From Paenibacillus silvae (GTDB taxonomy: Bacteria; Bacillota; Bacilli; Paenibacillales; Paenibacillaceae), in contig NZ_BMFU01000002.1 in the NCBI RefSeq assembly GCF_014639235.1, forward strand, positions 948,361 through 1,012,360: DNA of 64,000 nucleotides, read 5' to 3'. Positions 46,727-55,567 of the stretch are shown piece after piece. The position numbers and the translations under genes are program-made. Numbering within the stretch: position 1 is the stretch's first letter; each line of letters begins with the position of its first letter. The notes under the pieces are model-generated. The model searched no databases and was not told where the DNA came from. It saw nothing but the letters and a program-made list of their open reading frames with translations.

Positions 46727-46836
46727 TACAACGTTCCCCTCTCCAGTGACGAATTATTCCAGTATAAATATAATCCGGCACCAGCGCCAGTTCTTCATCC
46801 TGCCTCCTTCCTCCGTTTAAAATAAAACACAAAAAT

Positions 46837-46865
46837 AGCACCTCTTCTCCCAAAGAAAAGGTGCT
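46837..46865 (-). terminator. Terminator of the aldo/keto reductase gene
   Basis: AGCACCT/AGGTGCT outer stem plus TTCT/AGAA inner pairs around a CCCA-type loop, followed on the minus strand by ATTTTTG. Confidence 0.8.
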
Positions 46866-46884
46866 CGTTGCTTTCACTATTCAA

Positions 46885-47889
46885 TTACCAAGGATAATTA
46901 CCGATTCCAACCAAGGCAGCTTCGATATCGTTCAGCTCTTCGGCCGTGAGTTCAGGAGCCTTGAGTGCGGCTACATTTTCTTCAATCTGAGAGACCCGGC
47001 TGGCTCCGATTAACGCAGACGTTACCCGATTCCCTCTCAGCACCCAGTTGAGTGCAAGCTGGGAAATCGTCTGTTCTCTCCGTTCTGCCACCGCCTGCAG
47101 CGCTTCGAATTTGGCGATGCGTTCATCGGTATACGATTCTGTTTTCAGATTACCTGTTGGGTTCGCTCGTTCCGCCTTGATCTTGTCGACATATTTATTC
47201 GTTAGCTGCCCGCGCCCCAGCGGACAGAAGGCAATGGAGCCTACACCATGCTCTTGCAGCACATCCTGCAACCCGTCCTCGATCCAGCGATTCAACATTG
47301 AATAGTTCGGCTGATGAACGAGACAGGGTGTGCCCAGACGACGCAGAATCGTCACCGCTTCCCGGGTCTGCTCTGCATTATAGTTGGACAAGCCCACATA
47401 CAGCGCTTTCCCCTGTCGTACGATATGATCCAGTGCCGTCATCGTTTCTTCCAGCGGTGTCTCCGGGTCCGGACGGTGATGATAGAAAATATCGACATAG
47501 TCCAGTCCCATACGCCGCAGGCTTTGATCCAGACTGGCAATCAGATTTTTGCGGGAACCCCACTCGCCATAAGGGCCGCTCCACATATGATATCCTGCTT
47601 TGGAAGAGATCAGCAGCTCATCCCGGTAAGGACGCAGATGTTTGTGATAGATCACACCGAAGTTCTCTTCCGCTGAGCCCGGGGGCGGACCATAGTTGTT
47701 CGCCAGATCAAAATGGGTAATGCCCAGATCGAATGCACGTAAAATCATCTCTTCCTGAATATCCAGCGTGCGGTTGCCGCCAAAATTCTGCCATAAGCCG
47801 AGCGCGATCTGCGGCAGTTTAATGCCGGACTTCCCTGAGCGTGCATAATTCATGTCATCATATCGTTGTTCACTTGCAATATAGGGCAT
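46885..47889 (-). CDS. Aldo/keto reductase (YghZ/L-glyceraldehyde 3-phosphate reductase type)
   Basis: 334 residues. The catalytic tetrad is visible: Asp in FDLANNYG with the Tyr, Lys in SSKAGYHMWSGPYG, and His in IFYHHRPD. The GPPPGSAEENFG loop is typical of the AKR14/YghZ branch that reduces L-glyceraldehyde 3-phosphate or methylglyoxal with NADPH. It faces the AraC gene from the opposite strand, sharing a 200-base promoter region, so the regulator may control it. Confidence 0.9.
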   Translation of the reverse strand: MPYIASEQRYDDMNYARSGKSGIKLPQIALGLWQNFGGNRTLDIQEEMILRAFDLGITHFDLANNYGPPPGSAEENFGVIYHKHLRPYRDELLISSKAGYHMWSGPYGEWGSRKNLIASLDQSLRRMGLDYVDIFYHHRPDPETPLEETMTALDHIVRQGKALYVGLSNYNAEQTREAVTILRRLGTPCLVHQPNYSMLNRWIEDGLQDVLQEHGVGSIAFCPLGRGQLTNKYVDKIKAERANPTGNLKTESYTDERIAKFEALQAVAERREQTISQLALNWVLRGNRVTSALIGASRVSQIEENVAALKAPELTAEELNDIEAALVGIGNYPW

Positions 47890-48101
47890 CGTTATTCACT
47901 CTTTTCTTTTCTGTAAGGTTGGTTGATCCGTTGACACCCCTTTATCTTAGTCATTTTGCCTGGGGAACGATATGGTTTATCGCTACAATGATATAGAAAA
48001 ATGATCGTTATCATCTGATTTAGTCTTTAAATAAAGCACCACTCTGACAATCATATATGTTAAAATGCAAGAATCAACTCTCACATACAGGAGTGAACCT
48101 C

Positions 48102-48938
48102 GTGATTACGTATATGTTCAAGAACACTCATTTTCAGGAGCTGCAGCTGCTTCATTATGGAACAGAGGCTTGCACCCCTGGCCACCACTTCGGCCCAGCC
48201 ATGCGAGATTATTATAAAATTCACTATGTATTGAACGGTAAAGGCACGTTTGAAGTAGCAGGTACGACCTATCATCTACGCAAGGGCCAGGGTTTCCTGA
48301 TCGTGCCCCACTCGGTCGTTCATTATCAGGCCGATCTGCATGATCCGTGGGAGTACAGCTGGGTTGCCTTTCATGGCACTCATAGCTCTTCCTTTCTGGA
48401 GCAGGCTTGTTTAACTGAGCAGCAGCCGATCTTTGATCTTGGTGACGAAGACGATGAGATGCGCTCTTGTCTGCACCGAATCATTCATTCCCGCACAACC
48501 CACAAGGGCTGGGAGATCAGCCTGACGGGATGGCTGTATCAGTTTTTCGCTATTCTGATCGATCACGCGCATAACGAAAATTTGCAGCCCGCTGCAGAGC
48601 ATGGCAAAGACTTATACGTTACACAGGTGATGGATTTTATTGAAATGAACTATGCCAACGCAATCACGGTTCAATCCATTGCTTCGCATATCGGTTTACA
48701 GCGCAGTTATTTATGCTCACTCTTCAAGGATCAGATCGGAAGCAGCATCCAATCTTATCTTGTACATTACCGCATGCGCAGAGCAGCCGAATTAACGATG
48801 GATCTGAACCTTAGCATCGGTGATATCGCACGTTCCGTCGGTTATACAGACCAGCTTCTTTTCTCCAAAATGTTCAAAAAGGTTATGGGCGAAGCTCCAA
48901 CCCATTATCGCAAAAAGAAAGCAGCAGCTTCTCTGTAG
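48102..48938 (+). CDS. AraC family transcription regulator
   Basis: 278 residues from the GTG at 48102, preceded by AGGAGTG six bases ahead; the ATG at 48057 has no such site. An N-terminal cupin-like sensor (YYKIHYVLNGKGTFEVAG, then KGQGFLIVPHSVVHY) and a C-terminal double HTH (about 190-275, ITVQSIASHIGLQRSYLC and LSIGDIARSVGYTDQLLFSKMFK). This layout is typical of regulators of sugar genes. It is divergent from the aldo/keto reductase gene. The last codons overlap the terminator. Confidence 0.9.
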   Translation: MITYMFKNTHFQELQLLHYGTEACTPGHHFGPAMRDYYKIHYVLNGKGTFEVAGTTYHLRKGQGFLIVPHSVVHYQADLHDPWEYSWVAFHGTHSSSFLEQACLTEQQPIFDLGDEDDEMRSCLHRIIHSRTTHKGWEISLTGWLYQFFAILIDHAHNENLQPAAEHGKDLYVTQVMDFIEMNYANAITVQSIASHIGLQRSYLCSLFKDQIGSSIQSYLVHYRMRRAAELTMDLNLSIGDIARSVGYTDQLLFSKMFKKVMGEAPTHYRKKKAAASL

Positions 48939-48962
48939 GTTATCTACAAAGAAGCTGCTGCT
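48920..48962. terminator. Bidirectional terminator at the AraC/Gls24 junction
   Basis: AGCAGCAGCTTCT pairs with AGAAGCTGCTGCT, with an inner GTAG/CTAC stem. The 5' arm lies within the last codons of the AraC gene. It serves both convergent genes. Confidence 0.85.
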
Positions 48963-49005
48963 TGAAATGGAACACATTTACACGTAGTCAAAACCAATGA
49001 CACGT

Positions 49006-49401
49006 TTACACATTGTCAGGCATAGCAATGCCGACAACCTGCACTTTAACCTCTTTTACCATCACACCTGCCAGCTGCTCTACGGCCTGCTGTACATTGT
49101 GCTGCAGGTCGTGGCACACTTCATGCATTTTGCGGCCATACTGCACATTAATGCGCAGTTGAATCGACGCTTCGTCATTTTGAATATGTACGTCAATCCC
49201 TTTTTGCATGCTTTTGCCGCTGATGCTTTTGGCAAGCCCTTCCGTCAAGCCGACAGACATGGAGGATACACCTTCCGTCGTCTGTGCAGCCATCGCTACA
49301 ATTTTGGACACGACATCATTGGAAATATGAATCGTTCCCAGCTGAGCTGGAGGTGCAATATATTCCGCTTCCGGAGCATTTGTTTCGATAATTTCAGACA
49401 T
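49006..49401 (-). CDS. Asp23/Gls24 family envelope stress protein
   Basis: 131 residues matching the Asp23/Gls24 (YloU/AmaP-partner) domain: GTIHISNDVVSKIVAMAA, EGVSSMS, GIDVHIQNDEASIQLRINVQYG and the C-terminal KVQVVGIAMP. These small proteins associate with the membrane through partners and respond to wall stress. Its neighbours are the AI-2E-type membrane protein and the Bce peptide-resistance genes. AAGGAGATG precedes ATG. Single gene. Confidence 0.9.
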   Translation of the reverse strand: MSEIIETNAPEAEYIAPPAQLGTIHISNDVVSKIVAMAAQTTEGVSSMSVGLTEGLAKSISGKSMQKGIDVHIQNDEASIQLRINVQYGRKMHEVCHDLQHNVQQAVEQLAGVMVKEVKVQVVGIAMPDNV

Positions 49402-49518
49402 AAGCTCATCTCCTTATGATCTATTCATTTAATTGGCAGGCATGGATACTGTCTCTTCTATTCTACCACGGTTTGCGCGCAGTTACATTTCTGCCCTCTA
49501 TCGGGTCTAAGATGCACA

Positions 49519-50601
49519 CTATGCATTCTGCCACTTTTCCTTAAAGAACATCTGATAGATTCGAACCAGCACGATTTTCACAATCATATATACCGGAATA
49601 ATAATGAGAATCGCGATAATTCCGCCCAAATCCCCGGCACCGAGAACAAGAATAATCGTTGTCAGCGGGTGGATATCCAGCTGTTTACCGAATACGTATG
49701 GCGCAACGAGATTATCCTGAATCTGCTGGGACACTAGAATGATAACCAGTGACCAGAGGGCAACCGATGGCGATACGACCAGACCCATGATGACGATCGG
49801 GATAGAGGAGACGATGGCTCCAATAAACGGCACAAAGTTCATAATGACCGCCACCACGGTAAGCAGCAGGGCATATGGCAGGCCAATAAACAAAAAGCCA
49901 ATGTACATCAGCACACCCAAGGCCAGATTGACGAGCACGCGACCCACTATAAATCCACTCAGGGCCTGATCAATCTCAAGGACCACTTCGCGGCTGTCTT
50001 TCTGAAAGCGTTTGGGAGCGATGTTGATCAGTCTGCGACCGAAGAGCCTGTCCTGCTTCAGCATGTAGAAAAGAATAATCGGAAAAGTGAACAGGATGAT
50101 CGCAAAGCTGGAAATCAGCGAAATAAATCCGCTCACATAGTTGGTTACAAACGTAAAGCCCTTATTCACATACTCTGTAACCTGGGACAATGGAGTAGAG
50201 CCATTCGGAAACAGCGCTTGAATCGCTCCGTTCTGCTCCAATTGTTGCAATTGCAGACTAAGGGAATGCAGCAGATTTGGAGCGTTCTCCACCAGATTCA
50301 CCAGCTGCTCCCGCAGAGACGGCCACAAGCCTACGATAAATGCTACACCCAGCATAACCGCCACGATGTAGATCAGCAGAATACTTAATGTACGATTGAG
50401 ATATTTTAACTTTTCCATGTAATTCACGAGCGGCCGCAGCAAATAATAAAAAAATACAGATAACATCATCGGCACGGTAATCACAGTCACCATCGTAACC
50501 AGCGGCTGAAAGATAAAGCTCACTCGGGATAATAAATAGATATTAACCAATACTAGGGCCAGTGCAATACTGAACCTGACAAAAGAATTGCCTTTAAACA
50601 A
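49519..50601 (-). CDS. AI-2E family transporter-like membrane protein
   Basis: 360 residues from the TTG at 50599-50601: GGAGGGG lies six bases upstream, while a GTG five codons earlier overlaps that site. Eight predicted membrane segments, with the family motifs GFIVGRVLVNLALGVLMY and LVAPYVFGKQLDIHPL. The AI-2E/UPF0118 family includes Na+/H+ antiporters and putative autoinducer exporters; the substrate here is unknown. Confidence 0.85.
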   Translation of the reverse strand: MFKGNSFVRFSIALALVLVNIYLLSRVSFIFQPLVTMVTVITVPMMLSVFFYYLLRPLVNYMEKLKYLNRTLSILLIYIVAVMLGVAFIVGLWPSLREQLVNLVENAPNLLHSLSLQLQQLEQNGAIQALFPNGSTPLSQVTEYVNKGFTFVTNYVSGFISLISSFAIILFTFPIILFYMLKQDRLFGRRLINIAPKRFQKDSREVVLEIDQALSGFIVGRVLVNLALGVLMYIGFLFIGLPYALLLTVVAVIMNFVPFIGAIVSSIPIVIMGLVVSPSVALWSLVIILVSQQIQDNLVAPYVFGKQLDIHPLTTIILVLGAGDLGGIIAILIIIPVYMIVKIVLVRIYQMFFKEKWQNA

Positions 50602-50724
50602 TCGTTTCCCCTCCACATCTCTGTTCCTCTTCTATGAATCATTATTCTCTCTATTATTATTATTACTATATATCAGATCCCTCCATTCCTACTATCCCCC
50701 TCTATCTTAAATCTTTCTTACTTA

Positions 50725-50760
50725 AAAATAAAAAGAAGCCCCGACCTGCCGGCCAAGGCT
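50725..50760 (-). terminator. Terminator of the Bce permease gene
   Basis: Minus strand AGCCTTGGCC pairs with GGTCGGGGCT (with G-U pairs) around GGCA, followed by TTCTTTTTATTTTT. Confidence 0.75.
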
Positions 50761-50809
50761 GTTAAAAAGCGTGAAACGCATAAGTTAAATTCTACTTTAC
50801 ACAGCAGCT

Positions 50810-52771
50810 TCACACCAGCTTCGAATACATATGACGCAGATAGCGCCAGCGTACCAGTGCAAAGAAGATAATCTGCATCGAGACAAACACCATAAAAATT
50901 TGAAGGCTGTGTTCCAGAACAGAGAACTGAACCAGCTGATAGAGCGCCGCAAATGCCACCGAGCTGTGAATCAATGCCACCAGAAGCGGCAGGAAAAACA
51001 TGAGCACGAGCTGTCTTGTTACGATTTTGCGCAGCTCAAGCCGACTAAGCCCCATTTTACCAATCATACGATACTGCGCCTCATCCCGCTCCAGGTCGGC
51101 ATACAGCCTGAAATAGGTGAAGCTTGCAGCAAAGGTGAAGAAAACAATACCGATCAAACCGCTGACAATCAGAATAATGCCATTGGTCTGTTTGTTATTC
51201 AGCCAGTCTACGACTAGAGAACTGAAGTCAACATATCCCTTTTCCGGAGGGTCCTTTTGAATTGAATCAAGCAATTCCGGAGCAAAACTGCGTGTCGTCA
51301 TCCAGTCTTTTACTACAAAAAATGTGGTCTGATTGGAGTAAAAATCAACATCCATCCCGATCTCTGCAATATATGCCTCTCGAATTTTTGAATACATGTC
51401 ATCAGAAACAATGTAGACACCAGTCTCACTATCAATCGGAATCACAATATCGGTTGCCGGTGGCAGCATCTGCACTTGTGCATGCTGTTCACCAACATAC
51501 AAATCAGCGGAGTATGGGTAACTGTCCTCTTTTGTATCTAACAGTTTTTTGCGTGCAGCAATATTGGGTGCTGTATTAAACGCCAGATCATTGCGATCCA
51601 GCACCCTTTCTTCATAACCGAGTGCTTTGGCAAGACGATTATATTCACTCAGTTTTATGATGTAGTTGTTATTGTTCTCATAAAGCAACTGGTAACTGCC
51701 TTTCACATAAGGAACTTCATGATCAACGAGCGTCTCTTCAATCTTACGCATATGACGATCAACGACAGCTGAATCCGTATCGCCTGAATTCACATAGGTA
51801 AACGCATACGGATTGGTCATGGAAGACAGCCTTGGATCACCTATAGTCAGCATGCTGCCGATGCCCGTAAACGCCGAGGCAGAGATGACACTGACCATGA
51901 AAAACATTACCGCGTTATCCTTCATGCGATACGTAAGCTCGGACAGAAGGAGCAGATTGGTTTTACGTAAAAATAACCCTTCATTCCTTTTCAGTGCCCG
52001 AATGACATACACGCTAAGCTGTGTAAACAATAGATACGTACCTGCAATGACACTAAGCACACTGCCAAAAAGCAAAGGGAAAATATACGAACCCCAGGCA
52101 AAAATAAATACCCCTGTGTATCCTCCACCAATTAATACAACCGAGAGCAGCGAAAGCAAGCGTGATGCCTTAGGTTCAGGCTTCGGTTTTTCCTCCGATT
52201 TCACGAGCTCGATTAACGTCCCCTTGCGGATCAGCAGCGATGAGCATAATGCAATAATCACAAAGAGCAGCAGAAATGCCCCTGCGGTCAGAACGATGCC
52301 TTTTAGTGGAAAATAAAATCTCAGACTGTTCTCTACAGCCAGCATGGAACCGCAGATTAACAAAACAAGCTTGCCGAAAATCAGGCCAAGCCCGATGCCC
52401 GCTACGATCGAAGCTATGCCAATACACATGTTTTCCATAAACAAAAGCCGATTCATCTGTCTCCGGGTCATACCCAGCATCAGGAAAATACCAAATTCCT
52501 TCTTCCGAGTCTTTAGAAACGAACCGACCGAATACAGCAGAAACAGGAAGGAAAATATGAAAATAATGATCTCGGCAATCATCAGACCTTGATTGGCAAG
52601 CACCGTCACCGTCTGTGAGGAGCCCTTCAAACCATCCTTCAGATCAGGATGAAATAACAACAGGGCATAGATAAAAAAGATCATCACCGAAAACGTGCTG
52701 CTCAGAAAATGAGCCAGATAAATCCGTTTGTTCCGAACGACATTGTTAATGGCGAACTGGCGAAAATTCAT
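50810..52771 (-). CDS. BceB-type ABC transporter permease
   Basis: 653 residues with ten membrane helices and one large extracellular domain between helices VII and VIII (about 330-530), the layout of Bce-type peptide-sensing and detoxification permeases. The N-terminus FRQFAINNVVRNKRIY is typical, and two FtsX-like regions are present (residues about 60-180 and 540-640). The start overlaps the end of the ATPase gene by 26 bases. It works with BceA to free lipid II-cycle intermediates from antimicrobial peptides and signals to the BceS kinase. Confidence 0.92.
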   Translation of the reverse strand: MNFRQFAINNVVRNKRIYLAHFLSSTFSVMIFFIYALLLFHPDLKDGLKGSSQTVTVLANQGLMIAEIIIFIFSFLFLLYSVGSFLKTRKKEFGIFLMLGMTRRQMNRLLFMENMCIGIASIVAGIGLGLIFGKLVLLICGSMLAVENSLRFYFPLKGIVLTAGAFLLLFVIIALCSSLLIRKGTLIELVKSEEKPKPEPKASRLLSLLSVVLIGGGYTGVFIFAWGSYIFPLLFGSVLSVIAGTYLLFTQLSVYVIRALKRNEGLFLRKTNLLLLSELTYRMKDNAVMFFMVSVISASAFTGIGSMLTIGDPRLSSMTNPYAFTYVNSGDTDSAVVDRHMRKIEETLVDHEVPYVKGSYQLLYENNNNYIIKLSEYNRLAKALGYEERVLDRNDLAFNTAPNIAARKKLLDTKEDSYPYSADLYVGEQHAQVQMLPPATDIVIPIDSETGVYIVSDDMYSKIREAYIAEIGMDVDFYSNQTTFFVVKDWMTTRSFAPELLDSIQKDPPEKGYVDFSSLVVDWLNNKQTNGIILIVSGLIGIVFFTFAASFTYFRLYADLERDEAQYRMIGKMGLSRLELRKIVTRQLVLMFFLPLLVALIHSSVAFAALYQLVQFSVLEHSLQIFMVFVSMQIIFFALVRWRYLRHMYSKLV

Positions 52772-53516
52772 GTCCAGAGCCTCCCATCAGGGACAGCACA
52801 TTTATAATTTTCTGATAAAAAGCCGCCCGGTTATCTCCGTAATGAATCTCATTGTATAACTTGCCATCCTTAATAAAGACGACTCGACTGCAATAGCTGG
52901 CTGCGACAGCATCATGTGTTACCAGCAGCATGGTGGCCTGATCTTCCCGATTGCGCCGCTCCAGTATTTCCATCACGTCCTTGGCCGCTTTGGAATCCAG
53001 ATTACCTGTTGGCTCATCCGCCAGAATCAGCTTGGGAGAGTGAACTAAAGCTCGGGCTATCGCTGTACGCTGTGCCTGCCCGCCCGAGATTTCATACGTC
53101 CGTTTATCCAGAATACCTTCGATGCCAAGCTTGGCCGCCAGCTCTGACACCCTCGCGTTCATCTCCCGAACGGAAACACCGTCCAATGTTAAGGGAAGCA
53201 TAATGTTTTCCTTCACCGTCAACGTATTGAGCAGATTGAAGGATTGAAAAACAAAGCCTAATTCTCTGCGCCGGAACAATGCAAGCTGATCTGAATTCAG
53301 GTCAAACGGATTCTGTCCAGCAATCCGCAGTTCTCCCGAGGTGGGATGATCTATAGTTGAGATCATGTTCAGCAGCGTCGTTTTGCCACTGCCCGATGGC
53401 CCCATAATGCCTACGAATTCCCCTTCCTGAATGCTGAGGTCAATCCCTGACAAGGCCTCATAGGATACGATTCCTTTATAAATTTTGCTGATCTGTGTGA
53501 CAGAGCATATTTCCAT
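52746..53516 (-). CDS. BceA-type ABC transporter ATP-binding protein
   Basis: 256 residues. Walker A GPSGSGKTT near residue 39, Q-loop FQSFNLLNTLT, signature ISGGQAQRTAIARAL and Walker B LILADEPTGNLD. Member of the MacB/Bce ATPase group partnered with the overlapping permease gene. A BceR-type box (53694-53707) lies upstream, so expression is probably induced through the adjacent two-component system. Confidence 0.93.
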   Translation of the reverse strand: MEICSVTQISKIYKGIVSYEALSGIDLSIQEGEFVGIMGPSGSGKTTLLNMISTIDHPTSGELRIAGQNPFDLNSDQLALFRRRELGFVFQSFNLLNTLTVKENIMLPLTLDGVSVREMNARVSELAAKLGIEGILDKRTYEISGGQAQRTAIARALVHSPKLILADEPTGNLDSKAAKDVMEILERRNREDQATMLLVTHDAVAASYCSRVVFIKDGKLYNEIHYGDNRAAFYQKIINVLSLMGGSGHEFSPVRH

Positions 53517-53693
53517 ACGTACAACTCCTTTATCTCTTTACTTTCTCTCTTCATTCTCGTTACTTTCTCTCTTTTGCCTCTGGTGACTGCCCTTCTCGTA
53601 TTCGCTCATATTTCAATGGGGTTCACCACAACTTCTGACTCCAGTTTACCTGATGCCCGGTTCATTCTCCTATGGCTTAACCTTTCACCAACA

Positions 53694-53707
53694 TGACAAT
53701 GTTGTAA
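53694..53707. promoter_or_regulatory. BceR-type response regulator binding site
   Basis: TGACAATGTTGTAA matches the published Bce-type consensus TNACA-N4-TGTAA exactly. It lies between bceS and bceA, about 180 bases before the transporter start, as in the Bacillus subtilis system. Confidence 0.65.
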
Positions 53708-53756
53708 GGTTGGACTGAATTATATAACGACACCTGCTGCCCAGAAACACAACAAA

Positions 53757-53786
53757 GACGCCTTCACCAGCATAGCCGAAGACGTC
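53757..53786 (-). terminator. Terminator between bceS and bceA
   Basis: Minus strand GACGTCTTC pairs with GAAGGCGTC across GGCTATGCTGGT, then TTTGTTGTG. It separates the kinase-regulator unit from the transporter unit. Confidence 0.6.
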
Positions 53787-53795
53787 CATTCGATT

Positions 53796-54788
53796 TCATC
53801 CTTTGTCATAAAAAAATATAATCCGCACCGTTGTGCCTTCATGATACACCGATTCCAGCTCGATCTGATGATTCATACGTGTCAGCACTTCTTTGGCAAT
53901 ATACAGACCCATACCAGTAGATTCCTTGAAATGTCGTCCATTCTCGCCAGTGAAAAAAGGGCGGAACACCCGGTTCAGGTCTGATTTGGGGATGCCTATG
54001 CCATAATCCTGAACCTCCAGCACGATAGAGCGATCTGCTGCATACGCGCGAAGATGCACCTTCTTCCGGCTGCCTGCCGAATATTTAATCGCATTAGCGA
54101 GCAGCTGCACCAGCACAAAACGAAGCCACTTGGCGTCGGACTGCACAACCAATGATGCATCCATCCGGATCTCCGGATAGACATGGTTGCGAATGAAAAA
54201 TCGTTTCAGCTCATGGATTGCTTCTTCCCCCACGGTTCGCAGCACTACAGGTTCAACACTGAAATCTTGCTCAAACGTATCCAGCCTGGCTACATAGAGC
54301 ACCGTCTCCAGCCCTCGGCGCATCTGATCCGCTTCCTCCTGAATGCTGCGAAAACGGGCATCATCATCATCCTGCTCCTCTACAGTCAGTTCAATAACGG
54401 ATAGAGGCGTTTTCATCTGATGAACCCATTGGTTCATAAATGTAAGATACTCCTGCTGCTTATGTTCCAACCGGTTCAGATGAGCATGATACTGCCCATA
54501 TTGTGAATCCAGCAGCTTTTCCAGCGCGACGGACAGCGGAGCAGATTCACGCAGGGCTACCAATTCGTCCAGCGAATTCACAGGCCGTGTCATTCGGGCA
54601 TAGAAGGCACGATGAGACAAATAACGATACACAAGATAACCGACATACCAGAAGAAACCGAGACTCACTGCATATAAGGCTGTTCTCCAATGATCGTAGC
54701 CATCGTACCAGAAAACGGCAACCACCGTTAGCATCATCACCATAATCCAGCATGTCAAGGCAAGATGTTCACGCACAAACAGCTTCAT
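53796..54788 (-). CDS. BceS-type sensor histidine kinase
   Basis: 330 residues. Two helices near residues 10-50 with almost no extracellular loop, as in intramembrane-sensing kinases that take their signal from the Bce permease. The phosphoacceptor His lies in WVHQMKTPLSVIE (about 131-143), followed by N-box QLLANAIKYS, and the G-boxes VQDYGIGIP and STGMGLYIAKEVL. The start overlaps the regulator stop by four bases (ATGA). Confidence 0.92.
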   Translation of the reverse strand: MKLFVREHLALTCWIMVMMLTVVAVFWYDGYDHWRTALYAVSLGFFWYVGYLVYRYLSHRAFYARMTRPVNSLDELVALRESAPLSVALEKLLDSQYGQYHAHLNRLEHKQQEYLTFMNQWVHQMKTPLSVIELTVEEQDDDDARFRSIQEEADQMRRGLETVLYVARLDTFEQDFSVEPVVLRTVGEEAIHELKRFFIRNHVYPEIRMDASLVVQSDAKWLRFVLVQLLANAIKYSAGSRKKVHLRAYAADRSIVLEVQDYGIGIPKSDLNRVFRPFFTGENGRHFKESTGMGLYIAKEVLTRMNHQIELESVYHEGTTVRIIFFYDKG

Positions 54789-55489
54789 GATGGCGATGCC
54801 GCCTTCCAGTTATGGATCAGCCTGTATCCTGAACCCCGCACTGTTTCCAGTGCATCGGTAATGCCAAGCTCGGCAAGGCGCTTTCGTACACGTGTAATAT
54901 TTACGCTGAGTGTGTTGTCGTCCACAAAGGAATCATCCCAGAGTTTCTCCAGAATGGTTTCCCGGCTCACCAGCTTGGGGCTTCGTCGCATCAGTGTTTC
55001 CAATAGAACCGTTTCCTTTTTGGTCAGCTGCACCTTCTCATGCCCAAGTTCCATCTCCAGTCTCTCCAGGTAGACCACCAGCCCATGCAGTTCAACCTTG
55101 CGCTCTTCATCACGCACCGCATAATCTCCATACACGCGCCGGAGCTGGCTGCGAATCTTGGCGATTACAATTTCATGCTCGAACGGCTTGGTAATGTAAT
55201 CATCAGCCCCGTTCTCCAGAGCCATAACCTGATCCATCTTGCCGCTTCTCGCGGAAATAAACAGAATCGGGCACGTCGATAAGGTACGAATCTGCCTGCA
55301 CCAGTAGAACCCGTCATAGCTTGGCAGGTTGATATCCAGCAAGACAACGTGAGGCTGAATTTGTTTGAACTGTTCCATGACCTGTTCGAAATCTTCTACA
55401 AATACAGCTCGATCTCCGTAACGTTCAATATGTGACTTCAGTAGACCCGCAATCTTGGGATCATCCTCTATGATCATAATGGTATACAT
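54785..55489 (-). CDS. BceR-type response regulator
   Basis: 234 residues from the ATG at 55487-55489, preceded by AGAGGAGAG; an ATG 13 codons upstream has no such site. OmpR/PhoB class: receiver with phosphoacceptor Asp in VVLLDINLPSYDG (about 51), and a C-terminal winged helix (LTKKETVLLETLMRR, DDNTLSVNITRVRKRL). First gene of the regulator-kinase pair; it likely binds the box at 53694-53707. Confidence 0.93.
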   Translation of the reverse strand: MYTIMIIEDDPKIAGLLKSHIERYGDRAVFVEDFEQVMEQFKQIQPHVVLLDINLPSYDGFYWCRQIRTLSTCPILFISARSGKMDQVMALENGADDYITKPFEHEIVIAKIRSQLRRVYGDYAVRDEERKVELHGLVVYLERLEMELGHEKVQLTKKETVLLETLMRRSPKLVSRETILEKLWDDSFVDDNTLSVNITRVRKRLAELGITDALETVRGSGYRLIHNWKAASPS

Positions 55490-55567
55490 AGAAAACGCTC
55501 TCTCCTCTAATCTGTTATGACAGCTCATTTTTCTCTATTTCCTAGCCAAATCATAACACAGGATCAC

